DNA from: Prevotella nigrescens
Lineage (GTDB): Bacteria > Bacteroidota > Bacteroidia > Bacteroidales > Bacteroidaceae
Length of the DNA stretch: 64,000 nt
Assembly (NCBI RefSeq): GCF_031191185.1
Contig: NZ_CP133464.1
Location: 186,001-250,000, forward strand
Direction of reading: 5' to 3'
The notes under the pieces are model-generated. The model saw nothing but the letters and a program-made list of their open reading frames with translations. It was not told the DNA's origin and made no database searches. How positions within the stretch are numbered: position 1 is the first letter of the stretch; each line of letters opens with the position of its first letter. Made by a program: the position numbers and the translations under genes. This document shows, one piece after another, positions 27,692 to 36,362 of the stretch.

Positions 27692-28262
27692 TGCGACAAA
27701 TAGGGAGGGTCGCAATGGCGTTTTGTTAAAATCATCATTACAGCAGAAAGGAATATCCCCCGCACTAAAAACACAACTCCATCGGTCAACTTAGAGTATC
27801 ATTTTCTTAATCATTATAATAGATTATATAGGGAAAGCCCAACTGCCTGATGCTCAATTATCCCAGCTTCCGACCTGCGACAGATACGGAACTTGCCGGC
27901 GACAGATAGGGAAAGGCGCTCCGACAGAATAGTAATGTGTCGCCGACAAATAGGTAACTCGCCGCCATATCGGCACGACAGAAAGGGAGAATGACTGCGA
28001 CAGAATGGGAATTTTTCACTTTTTTGACGCCGAAAACCTGTCGATGAAGTGCCCAAAACACTACTTTTCATTTCTAAAATCCTCTTCCCTACCCCATCGC
28101 CTGACCGTGTTTTCTCTTTGGAATGTGCTTCCATAATTTGTATTTGTATATCTGTAACTAATTGATAAAGTGATTAATACACATTCATAAATATTTATTG
28201 CGACACAAAGGGAATAATATTTAAAACCATAAAATAAGCTCTTTAACGACAGATGGGGAAGA
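27692..28262 (+). repeat. Cluster of TGCGACAAATAGGGAA-type motifs, plus orientation
   Basis: At least nine related sites: 27692 (TGCGACAAATAGGGAG), 27876, 27898 (GGCGACAGATAGGGAAAG), 27918, 27942, 27973, 27996 (TGCGACAGAATGGGAA), 28198 and 28246. The constant parts are CGACA and AGGGAA; spacing between sites varies. Confidence 0.75.
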
Positions 28263-28304
28263 ATTATCAATCCAGCACGCCTTTCTTATGGCTTCATAGG
28301 CTTT

Positions 28305-28680
28305 TCATTGCACCGCATTTGCCGTTAGAACGTGATTTGAAGTGAAGCCTTGCATTGTCTGGCAGTTTGTTCATTACACCGCATTTGCCGTTGGAAACAT
28401 GATTAATCAAGCCCTTACGACTCCTGCAGACGGTCTGCAACGTCGCTGCGCACAGCCACTGTAAAAGCGTGATTTACCACGTTCCCCATCTCCTTCCTAC
28501 TCCTTTCTTTTTGTCTCTCTGACGGTTCTCCCGTCTCCTCCTACTCTTTTCATTTCGTCTCTCTGACCGTTTCCCCGTCTCCTCTTAGCTTTTCTATTGA
28601 ACTCACTGACTGTTAGGGACATGATAAATCAAGCCCCTGCGCCTCCTGCGAACGTTCTGCAACGTCGCTGCACACCCCTC
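28305..28680. repeat. Block of degenerate direct repeats
   Basis: TCATTgCACCGCATTTGCCG occurs at 28305 and, with one change, at 28370. A unit of about 60 bp beginning ACATGATTAATCAAGCCC and containing CTGCAACGTCGCTGC occurs at 28398-28458 and 28619-28679. Between them are about three imperfect 44-bp units (TTTTGTCTCTCTGACGGTT type, 28487-28617). Confidence 0.65.
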
Positions 28681-28746
28681 GACATATTTCAGCTCGCCCG
28701 ACAATCCAAATCGTTTGAATTTCTTTCGCATTCTGTTCGGGTTTTC

Positions 28747-29370
28747 TTTCCCAATTTGTCGCCTACTTATTAAAATGCAGGACTTCCCTTTTTGTCGTAC
28801 CATACTTCCTTTTCCGCTTTTTGTAATCTTACTAATTTGTCGCGCATTACTACCCTATTTCTTTTCAGAACGACTGCAATCGTACTGAAAAAGGCTATCT
28901 GCAAACGTATAAATGGCTGTTTTCTGTGCGACAAATTAGGAACAAATATCGCTCAAAATGTCTCTTTCATTCATCATTTAAGTTGCTAATACACAACGAA
29001 ATATATCCGACAAATTGCAGAAGAACTTAAACGATTTACAAAACTTTTCACTTTTTTGTCGCCGTTCGCCTTTAATTAACCCCTTATTTACTATGTAAAT
29101 CAGCTTGTTACGACCATATTTACATAGCTAAAATATATATTCCCCATTTGTCGCACGTGTGTTTTGCATCATATTTCTTCCCATTTTGTCGCCCCAGACT
29201 GCCACTTTTATTTATTGGCGACAATTTTACTACTCTCCCATTTCGTTTTTTCCATATTTTGTCTGCGGCTCCCCCACCCCATCGCTGCAATTGTTTTCTG
29301 TTTCTCTTTCCTTTTTCTTAAAAAATATCGGTGTATTTTTCTCCTCAAAATATCTTCCGTTTTTGTCGCC
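28747..29370 (-). repeat. Cluster of TGCGACAAATAGGGAA-type motifs, mostly minus orientation
   Basis: Inverse sites read TTCCCNATTTGTCGC on the plus strand: 28747, 28783, 28829, 29140 (TTCCCCATTTGTCGCA), 29177 and 29354; plus-orientation sites lie at 28927 and 29006. Orientation therefore switches between the two clusters. Confidence 0.7.
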
Positions 29371-29433
29371 CAAACTTTTGGGTTTCCAAAATGAGGTTGC
29401 AGTTTTCTTATTTTCTGTTCCCAATTTCCGATT

Positions 29434-29500
29434 TGCAAAACAGGCTCTTTTGCCGACCGAAACAATGCCTTTTGCATTGCAAGACAGCCTCTTTTGTTTT
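29434..29500. repeat. Copy of the GCAAAACAGGC 22-bp repeat family
   Basis: Three head-to-tail units beginning GCAAAACAGGCTCTTTTGCC, GAAACAATGCCTTTTGC and CAAGACAGCCTCTTTTG. Confidence 0.75.
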
Positions 29501-29550
29501 TCCAGAGCCTTCACCTGTGGCAGTAGACTTTGTTCTGTCCTTTCCCAATT

Positions 29551-29655
29551 AATTTGTCTGTTGTTTTATAAAGCTCTGTCTGTTGCCTATAAAACTTTGT
29601 CTGTTGTTTTATAAAGCTCTGTCTGTTGTCTTTTATAAACTTCATTTGTTGTTTG
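29551..29655. repeat. Tandem array of TGTCTGTTGTTTTATAAA units
   Basis: Alternating units of about 24 and 20 bp (TTTGTCTGTTGTTTTATAAA, TGTCTGTTGCCTATAAA) repeat about five times; the two 24-bp units are identical over TTTGTCTGTTGTTTTATAAA and the following GCTC. Confidence 0.75.
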
Positions 29656-30179
29656 CGCCACCTGCTGTATGGAATATCTATACAGATGAATGTGCATGTC
29701 ATGTCTGCCACTTTCTCTGTTATAAATATGCTGCATTTCCGAATAACGATACGTTTTAATAAATTGGAAATTATTTTCTTATTTCGCTTATTTGTTGCTT
29801 GCACGATGTGAAAGAGTGCTACGCATCATATATTTTTCTGTTCCTGCTCTCGGTGTGAGGGCATCGCCAACATGCCCGATGTATGCCTGCAGTGCGCAAG
29901 GTGATTTTTTTGTTGCATTGGCAGCCTATTCTTAGGAACTGTAAGGGTCTGTTCTGTGCCACCTGCAGGCTTGCAATGCCCCATCTATTTCGCACAACAG
30001 TTTCTTACCTGAATATAAACGATTTGTTTCCTCTATGTGTTCGGTACGATGAAACACTCCCCCACTGCATTACGATTGCCAAAAAATGTTTCACTCTTTC
30101 CATATCCTTTCTATTACTTTTCTTATTTCCAGTCTGCCCTTTCTCCTCCAGCCTGATTGCAAAAGGCACAAAAATGCAC

Positions 30180-30889
30180 AATAAAGAAATACATACGTTT
30201 GTATAAAGATAAAGCCAAAGAAACATAAATATATAAAAACAAATAAACAAAAAGATAAATTTAGCGTTGCGAATAAAAATATATTGTAACGTTATATCTA
30301 TTGAAGTTGAAATATAAATATATAAAAACAAAGAAACAAAACAGTATTAATATAAAATAAGATTTCTACTTTTGTATTGTATTTTATAAAAAACTAAAAA
30401 CGTTTTGTTATTTAAATGTTTTGTCGTAAATTTGTAATTGTATGATGAATACCATTGCTATGTTTTTATATAAATATATCTTTGGTTGTCTGAATATGCT
30501 TTCTTGCGTTGCACTTGCGATACTGGCGTTCGCAAAAAGACTTGCTAACATGCTGTGTTTCAAAATATAGAGTAAATATATATAAATATAAATACTGTGC
30601 GTTCGCCGCTTTTCTGTTTCGCTTTGGTGTATGTGTTGCGTTCTTTGAATATATGTTTGATTATGTAATAGTGTACTTCTGTAAATATATAAATATAGAT
30701 TTAGTCTTTTGTCTGGATAGGTATAATCAGATAATAACTATATCTTTAAATATGTTTATAGTGCATAATATAAGTACAAACATACTATAAAATATAAACA
30801 AACAAACACTTGTATACGTAGAAAGGTAAAGAGTTGATAATATTTAAAAGTAGTAATGTAAAGACGTATAACTATAAATATATAAAAAT
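30180..30889. other. Very AT-rich tract with recurrent AAATATATAAAAA words
   Basis: Words such as ACATAAATATATAAAAACAAA recur at about 30220, 30310, 30575, 30685 and 30870, the last directly before the ATG at 30890. Related words precede the genes at 31914, 32676 and 40283. Could be promoter, centromere-like or bent DNA; not resolved. Confidence 0.5.
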
Positions 30890-31576
30890 ATGAAGATAAA
30901 TGCATTTGAAATAACACCTCGTCGAGTTGCAATACTCGGCTGGTCGGTGTGCTTGTGTGTGGTATTCTTGTTGCTGCAGTTCTCCGAAAACTACGGACAA
31001 CATATTGATGAGCTGTCTGCCGACGGCTTCAGTGTGGCGAGTGCAGCCCCCGACGTGTCGCCCTTGTTGCGCATTTGTGGGGTGGCAGTGGCGCTTTGCT
31101 CTGTTGTTGCGTGGGAACAGCTTCGCCATGCTTTGCTCAAAGCCAACCATTACTGGCTGCAACTGATGCAGATTGTGGTGATGGTGCTCACCGTTCTCGG
31201 GGCTGCGGTTGCCATAATGCCCTCTGGTGCAACGCAAACGGCTGCCGGTGCAACGCTGTTGAGTGGTTTTGGCAAGTTCCAGATGGCGTTACCATTCTAC
31301 AACGACATGGCTATTGGAGTGGCAAGTCTGTGTTTGGGCATTGGGATAGCCCGGAAGTTTGGTGGCAGGATACGCCTTTACGGCATTGTGCTTGCCGTTC
31401 TGCCGGTGCTGTCGATGCTGGTTGGCGAGTTCTACACCTATTTATATACGAGCGTCGGCGGACTCACTTTGCCTGAGTTGGAGAACTATCGGGTTGTAAA
31501 ACTGATTGTTCAGTTGTGCATTCAGGTTGTTTTGTGGGTGTTGCTGTACAGGAGTTTCGCTTCAAACGAAGATTAG
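30890..31576 (+). CDS. Five-to-six-helix membrane protein of unknown function
   Basis: 228 residues with hydrophobic segments at about 14-32, 58-75, 92-112, 137-155, 163-182 and 205-222, and a short polar loop (33-57). No family recognised. First of four plus-strand genes ending with ParA and a DUF3408-like protein, each preceded by an AT-rich leader with the ATATATAAA word. The gene's normal base composition in contrast to its leader shows it is a real gene. Whether it works with ParA is unknown. Confidence 0.65.
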   Translation: MKINAFEITPRRVAILGWSVCLCVVFLLLQFSENYGQHIDELSADGFSVASAAPDVSPLLRICGVAVALCSVVAWEQLRHALLKANHYWLQLMQIVVMVLTVLGAAVAIMPSGATQTAAGATLLSGFGKFQMALPFYNDMAIGVASLCLGIGIARKFGGRIRLYGIVLAVLPVLSMLVGEFYTYLYTSVGGLTLPELENYRVVKLIVQLCIQVVLWVLLYRSFASNED

Positions 31577-31913
31577 ATGGAGTGGGGGAGTGCAGATATG
31601 CTTAGGGATATTCGGTTTCATAGCAATCGCAGAGAGAATAAGCCACCTGTGAATAACAGCCTTTATAGGAATGGGAGATGCTGCACTTACCAGACAGAAA
31701 GGTAAATACAAAGATACAAGAATACCTTTAAAGGTAAATGGAAAGATAATTATAGACGTATAAACATAAATATATAGAATATTGATAAGCAACGATTTGC
31801 AATGTGTTTAGATATAAATAGATGTGTAAACGTAATTATATAAAAATGCACAAAGGCTTCTAATGGAGCTTTGCAAGGTGCAAATTGATGTGTTAAAGTA
31901 ATGGTATAGAAAT
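31577..31913. other. Intergenic region with AT-rich leader words
   Basis: Contains GACGTATAAACATAAATATA at about 31752 and GTGTAAACGTAATTATATAA at about 31823, close to words in the 30.2-30.9 kb tract. A short minus-strand frame here (31562-31792) is not supported. Confidence 0.4.
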
Positions 31914-32609
31914 ATGAAGAAGTTTGTGATAGACCATTTCGACCTACGTTCGAAAGAGTTGAAGTTGCTCACTGTGTTGGAATATATATTTATGTTCTGC
32001 ATTGTGGGGCTGAGTCTTGTGTTGGTGAACCAGTCCGGCGAGAAGCTCACGGAAGGCAGCGTGTCGGTTTCCGATGCTGTTTCCATAACGTGCGAAGCCC
32101 TGATGTATCTGTGCGTTGTGTCGCTGTTGGCACTTTTGCACCGTGGTTTAGGCAGGGTAGGGCGTGTAAATCGTGTCAGTATGTGCCGCGATGCGTTAGC
32201 CTTTGCCATTGCTTCGGGTGTGGTTTATGTGGTTTTGGGCAAGTTGTTGTTGTTCTGTTACAACACCGAAGCGTTTCCCGATTTGCTCGATTGGGCGGTT
32301 TTCTTGACCAAAACCATATTCTTAGGATTGATGATAGGCATATTTGGGTGGATTTATTCCAACGGCAGCAGCCACATACGGCGTTGCATTCGTCGTGCGC
32401 TCTTTGTTGCCTTGCTTGCCGTCGGTCTTGTTTTCTTTTCAACTTATCTGTTCCTGCTCGGTCTGCCCGGCCTTATAATAGCCGTTCCGGTCATGCTCAT
32501 GCTTGCGGCATGGGGCTGTAGTTTCGTCATGCTCAGCAAGATGTTGAAGTATGGCGGAACCGCTTCGGCATTGTCCGACACTGAAATCGACGATGCAGCA
32601 GGACAATGA
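31914..32609 (+). CDS. Multi-pass membrane protein of unknown function
   Basis: 231 residues with about six hydrophobic segments (18-40, 58-77, 93-112, 126-146, 160-180, 184-206), an acidic C-terminal tail ('SDTEIDDAAG') and a basic loop 'RVGRVNRVSMCRD'. It is comparable in size and layout to the protein at 30890 but no clear sequence identity is visible. 66 bp upstream of parA. Function unknown. Confidence 0.65.
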   Translation: MKKFVIDHFDLRSKELKLLTVLEYIFMFCIVGLSLVLVNQSGEKLTEGSVSVSDAVSITCEALMYLCVVSLLALLHRGLGRVGRVNRVSMCRDALAFAIASGVVYVVLGKLLLFCYNTEAFPDLLDWAVFLTKTIFLGLMIGIFGWIYSNGSSHIRRCIRRALFVALLAVGLVFFSTYLFLLGLPGLIIAVPVMLMLAAWGCSFVMLSKMLKYGGTASALSDTEIDDAAGQ

Positions 32610-32675
32610 CCAGACAACAAACAAAGCGATAGAATTTTACGAAACAAGCAATATAACATATAAATATAACAAGGT

Positions 32676-33335
32676 ATGAAAAATATTAAAGTAGTATTTG
32701 CCAACCAGAAAGGTGGAGTAGGGAAGAGCACGCTGTGCATGCTGTTTGCCAATTACTTGAGCTGGAAGGGCAAACCCGTGTGTATCATCGACACCGACCT
32801 GCAGAAAACCATTCTGATGCAGCGGCAGAAAGATGTTCAGATCTACGAGGGCGAAGAGCCATACAGTGTGCAGAGCTTCGACGTAAGTGCCCCCGAGCTG
32901 ATGCAGCAGCTCATGGATTCGGCTTCAGAGGTGGAAGGCTACGTGCTGTTCGACTCTCCCGGCAACGTAAGCGAGGACGGACTGGTGCCTCTCTTCACCA
33001 ATGCCGACTACATTGTGTGCCCTTACGAGTACGAAGACAAGACGTTGGATTCCACGGGAATATTCGTTCAGGTCATCAATGCGCTCAAGGACGTAAACCC
33101 GGACATGCACGCTCAAATCTTCTTTGTGCCCAACCGGATAGACCCCCGCATCGGTACTTCCGACGAGCAGCGCATGTGGAGCGACACCAACGACATCTTC
33201 TCGCAGATTGGAAAGGTTACGCCGATGGTGAACAGCCGTGCCACGCTGAAGCGCATAAACACCTTCGAGCTGCTTGCCACGCAGCGCGAGGCGGTGAAAG
33301 GGGCATTCGAGTACATGATAAAGCGAATGAAGTAG
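32676..33335 (+). CDS. ParA family ATPase
   Basis: 219 residues. Deviant Walker A 'KGGVGKST' (12-19), Walker A' region 'CIIDTDLQKT' and Walker B 'YVLFDSPGN' define the ParA/MinD ATPase fold. There is no N-terminal helix-turn-helix, so it is the small ParA type, and no ParB is adjacent. In Bacteroidota such short ParA proteins are common in conjugative elements and plasmids beside DUF3408 proteins, as here (next gene 153 bp downstream). Roles in DNA or complex positioning are known for the family; the cargo here is unknown. Confidence 0.92.
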   Translation: MKNIKVVFANQKGGVGKSTLCMLFANYLSWKGKPVCIIDTDLQKTILMQRQKDVQIYEGEEPYSVQSFDVSAPELMQQLMDSASEVEGYVLFDSPGNVSEDGLVPLFTNADYIVCPYEYEDKTLDSTGIFVQVINALKDVNPDMHAQIFFVPNRIDPRIGTSDEQRMWSDTNDIFSQIGKVTPMVNSRATLKRINTFELLATQREAVKGAFEYMIKRMK

Positions 33336-33487
33336 GCAGGTCTTACAATCGTATCTGCCTTGGGTTCAGCGTGTTGCCAACTTCACATAGTGAAGATTAG
33401 GCGATGGGACAGAACCTGTTCCGGCAGACGAACGATGCCCATTCAGGAAGTGGAACAGACGATAACAACAAAAAACAACATACTATT

Positions 33488-34012
33488 ATGGTAAAGAAAA
33501 AGACGAAAGTGATAATGCCAGGCGGTATTTCTGGATTAGTAAACAGAATGCAAGGTGTAGAGAAGCCGGCGGTATCGGCACCTGCCGAGCCCGAACCCGT
33601 CGAGGAGGTAGTGGCAGAACCCGAGCCCGTCTGGGAGCCGGTGCACCACGAGCCTGCCCTCCACACCAAGCCGGCAGCACCTGCCGACGAGAAGGACCGC
33701 TCGGCTCCGGCTGCCAAGAAGTTGCCAAAAGCCGAGGGAAAGGAGCTTGCCCGCGAGTACACGCTGCAGCAGGGCGACACCACGGACAGCTGGCAGATGT
33801 TTTTGGACTTGGCTAAAGAGTACAAGCTGCGCGACTCCAAGCTTGCCACGGTGTACATAGACTCCGACCTGAAGAGTGTGCTCGACAGGCTGAAGTCTGC
33901 CAACAGCATCAAGATGCCGTCTACGGCGCTGCTCAGTTCCATTGTTGCCCGTTTCGTTTTCGACCACGAAAAGAACATAAAGGAAGCCATCTACGGCGAC
34001 AGTCTGCTGTAG
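33488..34012 (+). CDS. DUF3408-like accessory protein downstream of parA
   Basis: 174 residues from the ATG at 33488 (an ATG at 33404 in frame would add 28 polar residues; the AAAGAAAAAG-rich start at 33488 looks more natural). A basic N-terminus ('VKKKTKVIMPGG') is followed by a disordered Pro/Glu/Ala-rich linker (about 28-75) and a compact C-terminal domain with 'LATVYIDSDLKSVLDRLKS' and 'STALLSSIVARFVFDHEKNI', the layout of DUF3408 proteins encoded after ParA in Bacteroides conjugative elements (ribbon-helix-helix-like). Probably a DNA-binding partner of ParA. Confidence 0.55.
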   Translation: MVKKKTKVIMPGGISGLVNRMQGVEKPAVSAPAEPEPVEEVVAEPEPVWEPVHHEPALHTKPAAPADEKDRSAPAAKKLPKAEGKELAREYTLQQGDTTDSWQMFLDLAKEYKLRDSKLATVYIDSDLKSVLDRLKSANSIKMPSTALLSSIVARFVFDHEKNIKEAIYGDSLL

Positions 34013-34438
34013 AAGCTTTCGGGTGTCTGGGGTTGTCAGGTGTTCCATGGGGGCTTAGAGCGCACGGGAAGCACGGAGGTTATGGTTTCCTTCAGGCATT
34101 CTGCCCCCATCGGGACACTCTCGGAAGTGGACATTCCTGCTTGTAGCAAGGTGTTTGCTGCCATGTAGGGGCGTGATTTTTCGCGCCCTACACTCTGCAG
34201 ACAGCTTGCTCTGCGCTGCAAACACCTGCAAACAGGTCTATAAAAAAAGATGCCAAGGCCTCACGGTCTCGGCATCTCTCCTGATCCATTATGGACCATT
34301 CCTTGAATAAAATTTTCTTTTCCTATAACTTTGTACTGTTCTTTTCTAATCTGAAATGCTGATGAAGTCTGTGAGAAGAGACCTCGCCATCTCTACCGCC
34401 CATGGACGGTGTGAGACAGCAGAAGCCAGAAGTTAGGT
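34013..34438. other. Intergenic region between convergent genes
   Basis: Holds a GTAGGGGCGTGATTTTTCGC stretch at about 34166 with an inverse GCGCCCTAC, an imperfect palindrome, and a minus-strand terminator at 34242-34276. No gene supported. Confidence 0.5.
34242..34276 (-). terminator. Rho-independent-type terminator for the minus-strand secreted protein gene
   Basis: Read on the minus strand: GATGCC (34276-34271), loop region with further pairing (GAG/CTT), GGCATC (34254-34249), then seven T (34248-34242). It lies 160 bp after the stop of the gene at 34439. Confidence 0.75.
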
Positions 34439-35686
34439 TTATTTCTTCATCATCAGTATGGTGTTTCCTGCCTGCTGAACGTCATTCACGTCCGTGCGTC
34501 CGCCTGTGGCTGTGCTGTCTGCCTTGCCATCGATGCGGTTGTTGCGTGCGGCAGGCTTTGCTTGCTGTTGCGACTGGTCTATAATCTTGCTTACGTTTCC
34601 GGTGTATTCCATCTTCACGGTCTTGCCTTCGGGCGTTTTCCAGTTGCCCTTGAAGGTAATGTCGCCATTGTTCTGTGTAACGGTGATGGTTCCTCCGTTG
34701 AAAAGTCCGAACGCTTCGCCTCCCTGTCCGTCGAACTCTTTGTAGTACGAACCCACGGGATAAGTTGTGCCGCCGCGCTTGAACATGGTTCCGCCAACGT
34801 ACTTTCCCTTTTCGTAAACGGCTCCTGCAACCGGCATCACCACGTCGTAGGTGCCCACGATGGTGTTGATGTCCATCGGAACTTTATATTCTGTCAGCAG
34901 CACAAGGTTCAGATACTCGCCTGCTCCCACTATAAATCCTTCGTCGTCGGTGTCGCAATTCAGGAAGGTAATCGTGTAGTCGCAATACGTATCGGTTGCC
35001 TTTACGTATCTGCCCGACATGGTTCGCGGCACGAAGTTCACGTCTTCGGTGATGGTCTGGTAGCCGGCGGCTGGGTCTTTGTTCACGAACTCCAGCTTGC
35101 CGTCGTATGCAAAGCGCACCTTTCCGTGGTCTCTGAGTTCCCCTTCCACCAGCAGCTTGTACGTTCCGTCCGTCCGCCGTTCCACATTGAGGTTGCAGAT
35201 GGCAAGCGAATCGAGAAATCCGTCCACCTGTCCGTCGGCGTTCACCTTGTTGGTTTCTATGTAGACGCTCTGCTTTCCGTACACTCCTGCCTTTCCGGTG
35301 CTGTTTACAAGCTTGTAGGTTCCGCCCGGCAGGGCTGCGCCGGCTGGGTTTTGCGATGGCTTTGCGAGCACGGTCAGCCTGATGTCGTGCTTGTTAATCT
35401 CGGTTGGCAGTCCGCCTTTCGACAACTTTCCGTCGCACAGGTGCAGCGTGTATGCGGCTAATTGCTCCGACACGGCACCGTAATACAGGTTGTAAGTGTT
35501 GGTTGCAGCCACGTCGGCGTAGAAGCTGTTGTCCGAATTGCTGAAAGTTACGTCCTTGACGTCGTTGCAGGGATATTCTTTCACCTCGCCCGACTTCATC
35601 GTTACCTTCATTGTCCAGTTGTCTTGTGCGTGCATCGTTGTTGCCATACAGCATGTGGCAATGGTCGCTAACAGGATTTTTTTCAT
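34439..35686 (-). CDS. Secreted protein of unknown function
   Basis: 415 residues from the ATG at 35686, directly followed by a signal peptide (1-20, ending 'TTMHAQ'); the longer frame to 35740 adds non-signal residues. Residues 24-50 'MKVTMKSGEVKEYPCNDVKDVTF' form a short module common at the start of Prevotella secreted proteins and also seen in the nuclease at 38327. The middle has repeated beta-strand-like segments ('GGTYKLVNSTGKAGVYG', 'VGTYDVVMPVAG'). The C-terminal 45 residues are polar and low in complexity and lack the sorting tail. Function unknown. Confidence 0.75.
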   Translation of the reverse strand: MKKILLATIATCCMATTMHAQDNWTMKVTMKSGEVKEYPCNDVKDVTFSNSDNSFYADVAATNTYNLYYGAVSEQLAAYTLHLCDGKLSKGGLPTEINKHDIRLTVLAKPSQNPAGAALPGGTYKLVNSTGKAGVYGKQSVYIETNKVNADGQVDGFLDSLAICNLNVERRTDGTYKLLVEGELRDHGKVRFAYDGKLEFVNKDPAAGYQTITEDVNFVPRTMSGRYVKATDTYCDYTITFLNCDTDDEGFIVGAGEYLNLVLLTEYKVPMDINTIVGTYDVVMPVAGAVYEKGKYVGGTMFKRGGTTYPVGSYYKEFDGQGGEAFGLFNGGTITVTQNNGDITFKGNWKTPEGKTVKMEYTGNVSKIIDQSQQQAKPAARNNRIDGKADSTATGGRTDVNDVQQAGNTILMMKK

Positions 35687-36059
35687 AAAGTTATAGTTCT
35701 TCTTCTTTTCTTCAATCCTTTTGATTCCTTGCCTCCGCAATGCTCAGGCAGGCTTGTCGCTGCAATGTTGCTTGGCGGGAACGTTCTCTTAATATACTTT
35801 CGTTCAGTTGTTTTTTGCGCGGAGGGAGAACTTCGCTCTTGTTGCGAGTGCTCCTCCTGTTTTTACACACATCTTAATTAGGCTACAAAGAAACATTTTT
35901 TTATTTGGAAAAGCAAATGTACGATGTTAAAAAACATTAACTCTTCTGCATTTGTGCTGTCCGTGCCGTGCGTCCAAATCTGCAGGGTGGCAGGTGTGCG
36001 GCGTGTGGAGTGGGGGAGGGCACTTCTTCCCCGGTTTTTCAATACCCATTGTATTGCCG

Positions 36060-36140
36060 TGCAAAAGAGCCTGTTTGGGGCTTTAAAAGGGGCTGTTTTG
36101 CATGGCGAAAGCGGCTGTTTGGCAAAATGGCTTTTGTTTA
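36060..36140. repeat. Copy of the GCAAAACAGGC 22-bp repeat family, reverse orientation
   Basis: Units GCAAAAGAGCCTGTTTGGG, AAAAGGGGCTGTTTTGC, GCGAAAGCGGCTGTTTGGC and CAAAATGGCTTTTG follow head to tail. Confidence 0.75.
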
Positions 36141-36255
36141 AGGCAGACCATCTGCCCCAACAATCAGGGGACATTGTGCAGGTTACGGCGAACAGTTGAA
36201 GCTGAATTTTCTTTTTATTTTTTTATCTTTTTTTTTCTAATTCATAAATAATGAT

Positions 36256-36263
36256 TACCTTTG
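36256..36263 (+). promoter_or_regulatory. -7 box upstream of the secreted-protein/nuclease cassette
   Basis: TACCTTTG; the upstream TTTG is not clear in this T-rich tract. Leader about 95 nt to 36363. Confidence 0.5.
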
Positions 36264-36362
36264 TACACCGAAACTGTAAATCAGGTAGCCTTGGCTATTA
36301 ACTTAAATGCGTACTAATATAGAGCAATACATTATTTATAATAAACTTAATTTATAACAACT

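Larger units (their letters stand above)
27585..30889. other. 3.3 kb gene-free region rich in short repeats
   Basis: No frame here looks coding: all are short, change character along their length and are made of repeat or AT-rich sequence. The region holds two blocks of the CGACAAATAGGGAA motif, a block of degenerate direct repeats (28305-28680), a copy of the 22-bp repeat (29434-29500), a tandem array (29551-29655), and a very AT-rich tract (30180-30889) with repeated AAATATATAAAAA-type words. Confidence 0.65.
35687..36362. other. Divergent intergenic region with repeat copy and two promoters
   Basis: A minus-strand -7 box TACATTTG (35921-35914) could serve the gene at 34439-35686. The dispersed repeat lies at 36060-36140, and a plus-strand -7 box TACCTTTG at 36256-36263 serves the secreted protein at 36363 with a leader of about 95 nt. 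Confidence 0.5.

Noticed and set aside
27814..28134. 106-codon minus-strand frame with repeated 'PICRR'-like words
   Set aside because: The words are the reverse translation of the CGACAAATAGGGAA repeat, not protein repeats.
29159..29614. 151-codon plus-strand frame
   Set aside because: Phe/Leu/Ser-rich translation of T-rich non-coding DNA including the dispersed repeat.
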